Part shown: one piece after another, positions 35,045 to 46,017 of the stretch
Layout: each line of letters starts with the position of its first letter
Position numbering within the stretch: position 1 is the first letter of the stretch
DNA from: Megaustenia siamemsis
Taxonomy: Eukaryota; Mollusca; Gastropoda; Stylommatophora; Ariophantidae
Reading direction: 5' to 3'
Assembly (NCBI GenBank): GCA_032433765.1
Contig: JAVIAB010000051.1
Coordinates: 151,267,276-151,331,275 of the forward strand
Length of the DNA stretch: 64,000 nucleotides
Notes under the pieces: generated by a model
What the model saw: only the letters and a program-made list of their open reading frames with translations
The model's database searches: none
What the model was told of the DNA's origin: nothing
Made by a program: the position numbers and the translations under genes

Positions 35045-35260
35045 GTCGTGGTTTATATCATTTGTCATTCGTGAGCTGCTCGAACTGTCTGAATTAGTGA
35101 CTTTCCTTTGTTGTTACATGTCTCTGTCACTGCATCTATCCATCTTCTTCTGGGTCTTCCTCTTGGTCTTTTTCCATGCATTCTCAAGAAGAACGCCCTT
35201 GATGGCGATTCATTCTGACCAGGTGGCCAAACCATTTAAGTTGTTGTTGTTGTTCTACAA
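35045..35260 (-). mobile_element. Possible LINE fragment
   Basis: The plus view shows features of antisense LINE ends (catcttcttctgggtcttcc, gaccaggtggccaaacc). No family could be assigned. Confidence 0.35.
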
Positions 35261-35471
35261 CTTAACTTATCACGCCCTGATAATCTTGAGAAGAGTTAGT
35301 GTACATTTTTTCAAAGACTGTTGGCACATTTATGATTGAGTCATTATCATGTCACACTGTCCTACTTGTCCAGAAAAATTTCTCGTACACATTTTTAGAG
35401 ACTGTGTGTATCCCAAGGCTGTTTCAAAAAAAAAAGGAAAGAAAAAAACCCAGCCACATTTGGGAATTAAA

Positions 35472-35710
35472 TCTAGCCCACCTGGTCAGGGGCCTTGGTT
35501 GCTGAGTATTTAGTGTGTTCAGGAGCCTTGGTTGCTGAGTATTTAGTGTGTTCAGGGGCCTTGGTTGCTGAGTATTTAGTGTGTTCAGGGGCATTGGTTG
35601 CTGAGTGTTTAGGGGCCTTGGTTGCTGAGTGTTCAGGGACCTTGGTTGCTGAGTATTTAGTGTGTTCGCTGATCAAAGAGGTCCTGGTTCAATTCTGCAA
35701 CAAGAGTTTA
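35472..35710 (+). repeat. tRNA-like SINE head with a six-fold A-box array
   Basis: The 33-bp unit ggccttggttgctgagtatt plus tagtgtgttca is repeated; six heads are visible, two of them shortened. Only the last one is followed by a B-box (ggttcaattctgc, 35685-35697). The unit corresponds to the A-box half of an S1-type head (compare gccttggtagctgagtggt at 49250, antisense). Confidence 0.8.
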
Positions 35711-35734
35711 GTTTCACCAGCACAACACCAAGCA

Positions 35735-36345
35735 ATAATCCCAATCAAGAGGTGCAGTACACCAAGCAATAATCCTAATCAATCAGAAGAGGGCTAGTAC
35801 ACCAAGCAATAATCCCAATCAATCAGAAGAGGGCTAGTACACCAAGCAATAATCCCAATCAATCAGAAGAGGGCCAGTACACCAAGCAATAATCCCAATC
35901 AATCAGAAGAGGGCCAGTACACCAAGCAATAATCCTAATCAATCAGAAGAGGGCCAGTACACCAAGCAATAATCCCAATCAATCAGAAGAGGGCTAGTAC
36001 ACCAAGCAATAATCCCAATCAATCAGAAGAGGGCCAGTACACCAAGCAATAATCCCAATCAATCAGAAGAGGGCCAGTACACCAAGCAATAATCCCAATC
36101 AATCAGAAGAGGGCCAGTACACCAAGCAATAATCCCAATCAATCAGAAGAGGGCTAGTACACCAAGCAATAATCCCAATCAATCAGAAGAGGGCCAGTAC
36201 ACCAAGCAACAAATCCCAATCCATCAGAAGAGGGCCAGTACACCAAGCAACAATCCAAATCAATCCGAAGGGAGCCAATACACCAAGCAACAAATCCTAA
36301 TCAATCAGAAGGGGGCCAGTACACCAAGGAACAATCCAAATCAAT
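35735..36345. repeat. 40-bp minisatellite, about 15 copies, in intron 5
   Basis: The unit contains accaagcaataatcccaatc and aatcagaagagggccagtac. The period is 40 bp over most of the array; the last copies at 36200-36345 are diverged, with 41-bp and shorter units. It begins directly after the SINE-head array. Confidence 0.95.
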
Positions 36346-36804
36346 CAGCTGTATCATCAGGCAGGAACCACTGATACATTCCTTACCACTGTTGTCTCCT
36401 GACATGTTGCATCCATACAAAATGATCTCTGACAGCATCAACAAAAGTGTACACACAGATGGATTGTAATGTCTTGGTGTCAAAGCGTCACTTCCACAAA
36501 GTGCAGGACCAATAATCACTGGTGCACTTCCATCTTGCTCCTAAATGTAAGGTTACGCTGTGGCCAAAATATGGTCCTGAACAGGGATTTAGTTGGTTAC
36601 AGCCTAACCACAGGAAGACAAGAGGGGGAAGGGCATGGGGGGATCCACTCAAAAAAGGTGAGTTTTAGAGTTGTATGGGTGAATAGCTAATAAAACATAA
36701 AGATCATGCCCATTTCGAGGAAGGTAAAAGAATCTGGCATGAAATAGGAACTACTATAGGAAACGTTTACATGTTTTAATTACAAGTACGCTAAAATTAG
36801 TTTC
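36346..36804. other. Intron 5 sequence, nothing recognised
   Basis: No gene, tandem array or assigned mobile element was recognised. Confidence 0.4.
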
Positions 36805-36956
36805 ATCATCATTGTCATGTGCCATACAGGTCAGCATAGGCGATCATGTCCTTCCACAATCTTCTATCCACAGTGCATCACATCAATTCTGTTGTTGACC
36901 GTTTTCCTTGCCATGACACCAAGCTATCTAGTATTTTCTCTCTTTGTCGTCCGCTG
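36805..36956 (-). mobile_element. L-B LINE 3' end fragment
   Basis: In plus view: catcatcattgtcatgtgcc, then cataggcgatcatgtccttc and cacaatcttctatccacagt. It is cut sharply where S4 sequence begins (ctgtgcacacggctgcc). Confidence 0.82.
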
Positions 36957-37765
36957 TGCACACGGCTGCCAGGGAAAAATAGATTAACACGCTAAATTCA
37001 GTTCCTAGTCTCTAGGGACTTCGTCAGAGGTAAAAGCTGGTGAATGCAAAAAAAAAAAAAAAATAGTCTTTGAATGCATTTAATATTATTAGTTGTGATG
37101 TTTCTTTTCTTAGCACTGCTTGGCACTGGTAGCACAGTGTTAGTAGAAGAAGTACTCAGTTTTAAAATGTTCATGTTCTTTTTGTATTCATCATCATGTT
37201 TATTTTTTTATTATGAGTATTATTTGTCAGATTATTTTGTTTGCTGTGTTGCTTTGTTCTCAATTTCATTCTCACTTTGCCCATTTGCTGCTACATCATT
37301 TCCCAAGTATTTGAACACTTTTACTTGATTTAACTCTTAGTTCTTAATGGTAATCTGCTATTCTTTTCTGTTTATGACCATGGCCTCTGTCCTTTCTGTG
37401 TTAATCTCCATATTATGTTTCTTGAAGATGCTGTACACTTTGTTCAGATGTAACTAATTTTGAGACCACTTAAGATTGTCATATTTAAATGTTTTGTGTT
37501 ATGCTTGAAGTTAATAATAATGCAGCCAGCTTCACTAATATGAAAAAGTCAATATACCCCCAAAGATTATCCACTGGGAAGACCTACAAGAGCTGTGCTA
37601 CATTTTGTTTTATTAAATTAAATTGTTTGAAGGCACTTGCAGGCCTTCATGAAGGGTAATTGAAAATAAACACTTGTTTGTCTTATCAGGTGACCATATG
37701 ACTTTATCTCTGAGCATACATTACTTGAATGCTCAGAGTAAAGGTTTATTTTCACACCCAATAGG
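36957..37765. repeat. Right arm of the dispersed inverted duplication
   Basis: It is close to the reverse complement of 3156-3960, over an S4 3' half, a LINE fragment and about 300 bp without recognised repeats. The long frame it contains (reading TGSTVLVEEVLSFKMFMFFL) is identical over more than 75 residues to the one in the left arm, which reflects recent duplication and not coding constraint. Confidence 0.85.
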
Positions 37766-37767
37766 TA

Positions 37768-38830
37768 TTATCATCATCATGTGTAATACCGGTTGGCGTA
37801 GGTGATCATGTCCTTCCACAATCTTCTATCCACAGTGCATCGTATCAGTTCTGTTGTTGACTGTTTTTCATGCCATGACACCAAGCTATCTAGTATTTTC
37901 TCTCTTTGTCGTCCACTATCTCTCTTTCACCGTATTTTGCCAGTTGTAACCAAGTATTCCAACTCTCCTCTTCTCATGATGTGCCCGAAAAATGTTGATT
38001 GTTTCTTTCTGATGTTTTTTAGGAACTCCCTTTTTGTGTTAGCCTCTTTGAGAATTTCCTCATTGGTCTTTTTAGCTGTCCAGAGAACTTTCAATATTCT
38101 TCTCAGAAATCCCTTCTCTGTGACCTCTAACCATCTTTTCATTTGTTTGTCTACTGTCCATGATTCACTTCCATGGGTCAGAATCGGTTCTATGTAGCAC
38201 CGATGAACTCTCTTTCTCACTTCTATTGACATAGATTTGTTGCATAAGATATTTTTCATTTTCTGAAATGCTATTTTGGCCTGAGCTATTCTGCTTTTTA
38301 TTTCTTTGGTGCATCTTCCATCTGATGTTATTATTGTGCCCAAGTATTTGACGTGTTGCACTTGTTTCAGATTTGTCCTGTTTATTTTTATGCTGCATGA
38401 CGGTGATATTGTTTCTTTCATATGACCATTATTTCTGTTTTCTTACTATTCAGACTGAAGCCTTTCTTGTTGGTTTCTTTTACTATTATGTCTATCATTT
38501 CTTGTAGTTCATTATCTGTCTCTGATATTAAGACTGTCATCCACATATCGCAAATTGTTTATGTTGTGACAGTTGACTTCAATTCCTTTTTTAGCCTACT
38601 ATTGATTTCATAATATTTTCGCTGTAAAGTGAAAATAAATCAAGCAAAAACACACAGCCTTGTCTGACTCCTTGTTTTATATATTGGAACTGTCATGTTT
38701 GGTTGCTAATTCATATGGCTGTTGTTTGTTGCTAGTACATTTTTATGATTCTCTGATTCTTACCATCAAAGGTTAATTTCTCCAGCACACTGATTATTTC
38801 TACATGCTTTACTTTGTCAAAATTAGTTTA
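37768..38830 (-). mobile_element. L-B LINE, longest copy
   Basis: The minus strand reads NLKQVQHVKYLGTIITSDGR, ILCNKSMSIEVRKRVHRCYI, SESWTVDKQMKRWLEVTEKG and IRKKQSTFFGHIMRRGELEY. It extends farther 5' than the copy at 2379-3155. Breaks occur near 38420 and 38540. Confidence 0.87.
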
Positions 38831-39637
38831 CCAGACTAAAAAAACTAGAGGATGACTAGAAAGACATGGTGAGAGAGGGAAAAAATGGTTGATAAGGAAC
38901 TTATATATGGTTTCACTTGGGGTAGGCTCACAGCAGTGGTGGTTGAAGTTTGTGGACTTATGTTCCCAAGGGTATGAAGATGATGGACTGGTCTACGTTT
39001 ACTTTAACAAGATTATAAAACTAGCAAATGTTGATATACAATCTTATACAGATTAAAACTTAAGTTAATGTAATAACTTGATTTTTATTTTATCTCCATT
39101 TTTATTGCAACAAATATGCTTAAAATAGTCTACTATGTATATATGTATACATCTTGATATGGTCTTTCGCATCTTGACAGATGATTGACAGCAAACAATG
39201 ATTTGTTAGTAGTTTAGTAATAAATTAGTGTCTTTAGCGTATTTTTTAATAGTCAATATCGACATAAGAAGAGTAAGTCCACTATAACTATTTGCATAAA
39301 ATAAAGGGGAGAACAGGCAAATAATTGAAGTGCTGCTGTAAAGGTGGTAGCAGGAGCAAGTAGTTGTAACAAACACTCCTACTAGTTATAGTGACAGCTT
39401 TACAAAAAAAAGGACACAACAAAATAATGACATTTCAGCCTACATGTGGCCTTCCTCAGAAAACAAGATAAACATAAATGAACTACAAAGTAAAGTAAGC
39501 TCTACTACATCAAGGATAAGAGGGACAGGTAAATCAAGAGAAATAAACAGATGGATAAGAGATGAAATGGTGAAACAAAAGAGATATGTGCTACACGTCG
39601 GAGGATAAAAATGGATAAAATAAAAGTCATACATTAC
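38831..39637. other. Intron 5 sequence next to exon 5, nothing recognised
   Basis: AT-rich DNA with no assigned element. Confidence 0.4.
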
Positions 39638-39733
39638 CTGAATGAATTTTCCCACATCAATGACCACATTGCGAAAAACAAACTCCTCCTTATGCACATC
39701 AAACCAGCTGTACTTGGTGATCTTGGCAAAGAG
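39638..39733 (-). CDS. XPO7: XPO7 coding exon 5
   Basis: It encodes residues 110-141: LFAKITKYSWFDVHKEEF and VFRNVVIDVGKFIQ. Human has [20 protein letters not shown] at this place. Exon length is exactly 32 codons, phase 0 on both sides, with acceptor ttgccag and donor GTAATG. Confidence 0.96.
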
Positions 39734-39882
39734 CTGGCAATATTTTACAAATACATTATCAACATGCACAATAAATTGTTATTCAATTTTCATGAATCAA
39801 TTTAAGAATAACAAATCTTTCAACCCTAGTTTATGACACCTATCTGTGACTCACGTGTTTATAATATCGTAGTAAAAATTCT

Positions 39883-40165
39883 AACTATTGTCCTTTGAGC
39901 CGAAGACGGCACATAGGACAGAACCACAATCTCAAAAACAGAAACATCGCGTGCCAAAATGACACATATTGTAGAGATCCCTGTTTCTAAAATCTATGGC
40001 TCTGTTTCCATTACAATACTTTTTACAATGACAGCTTGTCAAACCAAAAAAAAAAAAAAACCATCGATCAATCTTCTTAGTCGCCTTTTACGATAATGCC
40101 TGGAAGGTCACAGTGTCACTATTCTTTACTTCCCTCATAATGAGGCCTCAGTAACACACAGGTGA
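39883..40165 (-). mobile_element. S3 SINE, antisense copy
   Basis: In plus view: tattgtcctttgagccgaag, then acggcacataggacagaacc, then the S3 body with caatcttcttagtcgcc and cctcataatgaggcctcag. The head is missing or diverged. Confidence 0.78.
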
Positions 40166-40214
40166 AAATTACTTAATATATATTAGTATTAGTACTTATA
40201 AATTAGTAAAAATT

Positions 40215-40734
40215 CTTCTATTCTATTGACCTTTCGAGCCGTAGCCTGCCCATAGGGCATAGACCAAGATACTCCTTCTATTATCTGAATTTTTGTTCTA
40301 GCAGTTTTCAATTCTGTTAAAGATATTTTATCAAATCTCGCCATTTGTCTCTGTTCTGTGCAAGCAGCTCTATCTCATTGAGGGAGCCGATTCCTGCTGC
40401 TTTTGCCTCTCTCAGCAACGTTCTTCTCAGTGTCTCTTTGGGTCTTCCTCTTTTTCTCTTACCTGTTGTTTCCCACATGAGCGCTTGCTTTGCTATTCGG
40501 TTATTATCTCTTCTCATCACATGTCCAACATATGACCATCGTCTTTTCTTTGTTACTGAAGATATTAGTGGTTGATTGGCGATTTCTCTAATTTCCTCAT
40601 TTGTTTTGAATTCGTTCCACCCTTTACCATGTATTTTCCTTAGACATTTATTTTCGAATGCGTTCAACTTTGTTTCTATATCTCTTGTTGTTTTCCAGCT
40701 TTCACACGCATACGTAAGGGTTGATAGTACATTA
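40215..40734 (-). mobile_element. L-A LINE fragment with target duplication
   Basis: The minus strand reads CLRKIHGKGWNEFKTNEEIR, RRWSYVGHVMRRDNNRIAKQ, RKRGRPKETLRRTLL and ends DKWRDLIKYL. AGTAAAAATT flanks it at 40205-40214 and 40735-40744. The C-terminal frame is uninterrupted. Confidence 0.9.
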
Positions 40735-40744
40735 AGTAAAAATT

Positions 40745-42424
40745 ACTACCACTTAATTGTAACATTAGGAACAATACTACGGAAACATATCCAACACTGG
40801 TTACCGGAAATAGTAATTAGGAAGGTACACGGACGGGGAGGTGGGGAATATTTGACCATGGCAAACTGTCAAATTTTGAAGGATTTGTATTGTAAAGCTG
40901 TAATTTTTACTACTGTGTCAAAAGCCCTGGATTATGTATAAGTGTGCGTTTGTGTACAGAAAAAGACAAACGAATAGGCAGGTAATAACAAATGTTTACA
41001 AGCAGACTACTAGTAGAAGCAATTTACTAGTACACAATGAGAACATCAGAGACTTGACCCACTGTGCTCATAAATTCAATGCTACACCAACACTCAAGCT
41101 GACACCAACTCAATTTTTTTTCTTTTTAAAAAGTGTGTTCTTGAAGACTAATTTAAGGATCGTCTGACAACAACTACCATTAAATTTGCTTTTGTAGATT
41201 TCTTTTTTTTGGTACGCCCATACACATGGATAAAACAAGATGTGATCAGCCATATTGGTCAATCATATATTCAGATATATGACTTCAGATAGTCCCTCGC
41301 AGTAATTTATAGCTTTGTTCCAGCATCGGTCATTCTATTAAAACCCATAAATCAACCTTTTCTCGTTGACTCTGAAGTGGTGAAGATTAAACGGTCAGTG
41401 TTGTTGATATGTGAAATTCCATCATACCCACCCACCCGCACAAGAGTATCTAGTCATCGAAAGATTGTTTCATAGCAAGATGAGAACTTCACACCTTTTG
41501 CCCTGATTTGATGGTCATTCCCTGTAATCTAAAATTTACATGCCCATGAGAATAGCAATGGAGGATACATCTAAAGAGCGATTTTCTAGAAGTGGCAGTA
41601 AAAGTGTTTTGAATTTCTAGTCTGGTTGAAAAGTATTATCACTTGTTACATTTCATAAAGCAGGGGCTTCATAGTTACACGAAAACATATTTTGTTTCAC
41701 GGAAACCATGGAACATGATGCAGAAGGGATTGATTTATTTTCCCCAATACCCAAAATCTAAAAGTGAGTGTCTTTCTTGCTGAAACCTTCCATTTCTCAA
41801 AGAGGTAGAGGCAGGTTCAGTTCACTGTTGGCTCAAGTTTAGCTTTTTTTTTTTCCACAAGGGTGAAATTAAAAACTTTGACCTGTGCACCCGGTTTCAA
41901 CTGCATTAGAATTTTTATTCTTCAACCTCGTAACATACCTTTCTGGTTGATACCAGAAACGAGCTAAATGTTATGACAATTGCTTATTTTTTTAGTTTCT
42001 AAATGATTACTTTAGATCAATCATGTCCTCTTAATTTTTTTTTATGGATGGCATCGGGGTTAAAACTACAGTAAACATGTATTCTAAGTTCCTGTTTTGA
42101 GCATGATATTTTGTAAACAGCCATTAATATTTGGACTGAGAGATAACTCCTTATATGCTGTGAATGCAAATTATTGTCCATGAACAAACTTGAAAAATAT
42201 TGCTGGCAAAGTACAGTAACAAAACAAGTCATTGAAAAAGAAAGACATGAGGAAAATGTTGTTATGTCCCAAAGTTTGAAAATAATGCAAACCTTGTGAC
42301 AACAGAATAGACTGATGACAAGACAAATTACAAAACAGGACAAGAAGATCTCAGAATGCATGTTAAAGTGCCTGAGAAAATAAATATTTAAAATAATGAA
42401 ATACTTAAAAGACATTTCTTTTTT
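40745..42424. other. Intron 4 sequence, nothing recognised
   Basis: About 1.7 kb of AT-rich intron. I found no frame, tandem array or repeat that I could assign. Part of it could be an old DNA transposon without readable ends. Confidence 0.4.
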
Positions 42425-43350
42425 TCTTTCCTTCCTCATTTGCCTTTCAGTGTCAGGTGGAGACACCATCAGTGGTCTTTTGCTCTTCTGTTGGCCTCTG
42501 CAGCTGTTATGTTTACAAGTATTTCTAACATTCCATCAATCCATTTTTTCCGTGGTCAGTTCTCGAGTCTGGTGTACTCGCAACATTTACTAAAAGCTTG
42601 CTGAGTTGTGTTTTGGTCTATCTGTCTTATCACATGGCCAAATCATTTTATCTTATTTCTTTTGCGTATTGTATAACAAACGATGAAGTCTTAAAACAAC
42701 TAAAAATGAAAAGAGAAACTACTAAACACAATTCAAACAAGACAAATGTGATTTTTTGGACCATGTTAAAAGACACAACAGCCTACTAAAAGTAATCCTG
42801 GAGGGGAAAATACAAGGTAAAAGAGGCAGAGGCAGACCAAGACTAACATGGACGAGTAACATCAAAAGATGGACAAACCAGCCTATGACAACCTGCCCCA
42901 TCAAAGCAAGAGACAGAGCAGAATGGCGCTCCATGGTAGCCAACTTTCGTTGCGGAAATGGCACTCGATGATGATGATTCTATGATGGAAAATACTCATA
43001 GCTTTCTTCCCCGTTCTTAATTTCCGATCTTACCTCTCAAGTTGTTTCCAGTCATTTGCCTAATACATTTCATCTCGGAGTGGTTATTTTTCTTAATGTC
43101 TGAGTATGAGTTCAGGTCTGGCATGTTGGGATGAAGATTGTGTTGGGATGCAGAGTGCTCATTTTACCTCTAGTGTTATTTCCTTGTACAATAGTAGTAA
43201 TAGCTGTCTAATGATTTGACAAGCTTTGTTTCATCTTGAGTCTATTTCTGCTGCTGGTGATTTGTCATTTATCACTAGACTTCCTAGATATTTAAATTCC
43301 TCCATTTGATTTAATTTTCTGTCATTTATCGTTATGTCAAAAGACATGGT
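42425..43350 (-). mobile_element. L-C LINE, interrupted by L-E
   Basis: Antisense L-C 3' end sequence at 42425-42672 (cagtggtcttttgctcttct; ccgtggtcagttctcgag) continues at about 42985-43350 (ttcttaatttccgatcttac; caatagtagtaatagctg). The two parts are separated by a plus-strand L-E. Confidence 0.8.
42673..42980 (+). mobile_element. L-E LINE 3' fragment nested in L-C
   Basis: The frame reads LLKVILEGKIQGKRGRGRPR, LTWTSNIKRWTNQPMTTCPI, KARDRAEWRSMVANFRCGNG and TR, ending with a GATGATGAT tail. It lies in the opposite orientation to the host L-C. Confidence 0.87.
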
Positions 43351-43644
43351 TGTGAAAAAATTGATAATCCAACAAATACTAAAAACAATAAAATTTATCC
43401 AAAAAATGATATTAAAGATATAGACAAGATACTTCAGGTGAACAAAAGAAGAAGAAATAAATACTAAAAAGACATAAAGTCAAGAATTAAATTGGTAATC
43501 AATTTCAGAAAGGTTAGATTGCAGCACAATGATGAGGAGGAGAGGCATAATGTAGTATGGCAGATGAATCGTAGAGATATTTCTATTTTTCTTCTAGTTT
43601 GATTAGAAATCTTGACTTATTCTGGATGATTATTGAACATCTAT

Positions 43645-43875
43645 ATGTGACCTTCCAGGCATGTCGTAAGAAGCGACTAAGGAGGTTGATCGATGGCTTG
43701 ACAAGCTGTCACTGTAAAAAGTATTGTTATGGAATATGGAAACAGTGCCATATATTTTAGAGCAGTGATCTCTGCAATATGTGCCACTTCGGCATGCAAG
43801 GTTTCTGTTTTTGAGATTGTAGTTCTGCCCTATGTGCCGTCTTCGGCTCAAAAGGACAATAGATAGATAGATAAA
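43645..43875 (+). mobile_element. S3 SINE, 5'-truncated
   Basis: It matches the S3 body and end at 27260-27484, including gtgaccttccaggcatgtcg and the 3' ATAG tail. Confidence 0.85.
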
Positions 43876-44197
43876 TGTAAAAGTGAAATCAATAAACTTT
43901 AATGCTGATGGAATTTGATTCAGGTTTCTTTCAAATTTTACTTCTTAGCTATCATTGTGTACGTGGAATGCACCCAAACTGTGAATGATTCTAAAACAAT
44001 GGAGGTGTTATAGATACTCATATTGTTACTCTATTGCCTACATGTGTAGTGAAATTAATATGCATGCTTACTGTATTGTACCCCTTTATATAGAGAAGAC
44101 ACCTGGTATCAAGCTTAATGCTAGGTTTGCTTGCGACATGAAAACAATATTGACATAATTGATCCAAAGGATTTCTAGGCTATATTTAAATACTCAC

Positions 44198-44268
44198 CTG
44201 AACAAGAGCTTGCGATACATAGAAACTGAGCTTAGATCTTCTGGCTAAGTAATTCAATACATAATTAC
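44198..44268 (-). CDS. XPO7: XPO7 coding exon 4
   Basis: It completes codon 86 and runs to residue 109, reading NYVLNYLARRSKLSFYVSQ and then ALVQ. Human XPO7 has NYVLNYLATRPKLATFVTQ here. The intron to exon 3 is only 567 bp. The acceptor is aacag and the donor GTGAGT. Confidence 0.96.
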
Positions 44269-44835
44269 CTGTTAAAAAAATAAAGACTGTGTACAATATT
44301 AATTATTTTTATTTAAAATGCATAAAAAAATATAACTGACTACAGTCAAAATAAACGTGTAATAAGAAAATGTTTATAATGAATACTTTTCACACAATAA
44401 TAAATTAATAGATAACTTACATTTTTAACGTACAAGCCAAAACTAACTTGTTTATCGAATGTTTATCAAATTTTAATGTATACTTTTTTTTTCTATTGAA
44501 AAAATATAAGTTTTTGTGTCATAATTGGTCCGTAAAGAATTGTTAAAATTTCATGTGTAGACTACAAGTTTCTGTTAGCCTCCAGCAGATTGTCATTCTT
44601 GGGGGAATAAAATTAATTAACTCAATCTCTTAGTCTACAATGTATATAGTGAAGTCTTCGACTAACCTGGTAATCTCAATCTTATTTTAGAAATATTGGT
44701 CCAAACAAAGTAACTATCAACAACTACTAAACATAACAACTAAGATTACATATAAGACTATCATAAAAGTCTTCAATGATAAACTTTAGGATACATAGAC
44801 AGCATAACGGACACCAACAGTGAAGATCAACTTAC

Positions 44836-44929
44836 AAATGTCAATGCGCTGTTCAAGTGGTAAAGTGACATTAGGCTTGTAGACTAACTTTGTCAGTGTG
44901 GTAGCAGCCAGGAGTTGGGCATAATCTGA
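44836..44929 (-). CDS. XPO7: XPO7 coding exon 3
   Basis: It encodes residues 55-85 plus one base of codon 86: SDYAQLLAATTLTKLV followed by LPLEQRIDI. This is the conserved N-terminal region of importin-beta relatives (human YSQLLAATCLTKLV). The acceptor is tttcag, the donor GTAAG, and the exon leaves in phase 1. Confidence 0.96.
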
Positions 44930-45069
44930 CTGAAACATTCAATAATTAAAACTTAATTTTACTAAAAATTGTAAAGGATGCCTCATAACATCTTAAAGAA
45001 GTGTTGTTTTTAAGTGTACTATTTTGCAGCATATAAAAGGTGTCAGGTACTTTCCTTATTGCTACTTGA

Positions 45070-45358
45070 TGGCAACAAAGAGACAACAAAAGAATCTCAA
45101 AGCAGGCCCTCAAATAGGAACCAGGAGGTAAAAAAAAAGAGGCTGACCTAGAGAAACACTGAAAAGAACACTATTCAATAACAGCAGGCATCAGCTCCCT
45201 TGAAGAGATTGAACAACTCTCTCAGAACAGAGCCGTGTGGTGAGACACAATGCAGGTCCTGTGCAAGGTCTGACAGTTGAAAGATCATCGGACACAAGAG
45301 TCTAAAATTTCTGCCCTATGTGCCATCTTCAGGACAAAAGGATAATAGACTAGACATA
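45070..45358 (+). mobile_element. Diverged L-A relative, 3' end
   Basis: The body parallels the L-A 3' coding region (gagaaacactgaaaagaaca; catcagctcccttgaagaga), and the terminus is S3-like (tgccctatgtgccatcttca, then ggacaaaaggataatagac). It shares features of L-A and S3. Confidence 0.65.
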
Positions 45359-45384
45359 CAGGCAAGAAGAGAGAGAGAGAGATG

Positions 45385-45545
45385 GGTGGTTGGATGGATG
45401 GATGGTTGGATGGATGGATGGATGGATGGTTGGATGGGTGGTTGGTTGGATGGATGGATGGATGGATGGATGGATGGATGGATGGATGGATGGATGGATG
45501 GATGGATGGATGGATGGACGGACGGACGGATGGACGGACAGGCAG
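45385..45545. repeat. (TGGA)n microsatellite
   Basis: Tetranucleotide array of about 40 units, degenerating to GGAC and GGCA at its right end. It gives WMDG-type and HPSI-type spurious frames on both strands. Confidence 0.97.
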
Positions 45546-46017
45546 GCAGGCAGAGACAGACAGATGGCAACATCAGTAGCATTGGTTAATGTGCTGGCTT
45601 GGTGATACAGTGAACTGTTGAGTTCAATACCAGCAAGATGATCTCCAGATGATTCAGTTGAAAAATGGGTACCTGATTTGTTCCCGTTACCTGAGTTAGC
45701 ATTCAAGTTTCATATCTGTAAGTCTTAATCGGAAAGATAGATCTTTCAGTGGTCACTACTAGACAATTTCAAACATTGAAGATACTCAAAGTTGTTGAAT
45801 TTCTAGATTGTTGTTTGCAACTGTTACTTACATCTGAGAATCTGCTGGTTCTATTTTTAGCCATTATCCCTTTCTAAACACATAATATAAATATTCGCAA
45901 AGAATCGCACATTGCATCTCCTCTCGACGCCAACAGCATAGGAGGAAGGATAGAAGAAGAATATAAATATTTATCAAGGTTTTAGTTTTTTTTAATGCTA
46001 CCAGCTGCTGTTCTAAT

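Noticed and set aside
35735..36345. CRISPR-like array of 40-bp direct repeats
   Set aside because: Units follow one another without unique spacers, the context is an animal intron, and no cas gene is near. It is a minisatellite. The same holds for the 30-, 35-, 36- and 37-bp arrays.
37074..37328. Conserved 84-residue frame found twice (3599-3856 and 37074-37328)
   Set aside because: The identity is due to the inverted duplication. On the opposite strand the region reads as a LINE fragment, so no protein is inferred.
45316..45706. Proline-histidine-serine-rich and WMDG-rich frames
   Set aside because: They are translations of a TGGA tetranucleotide repeat.
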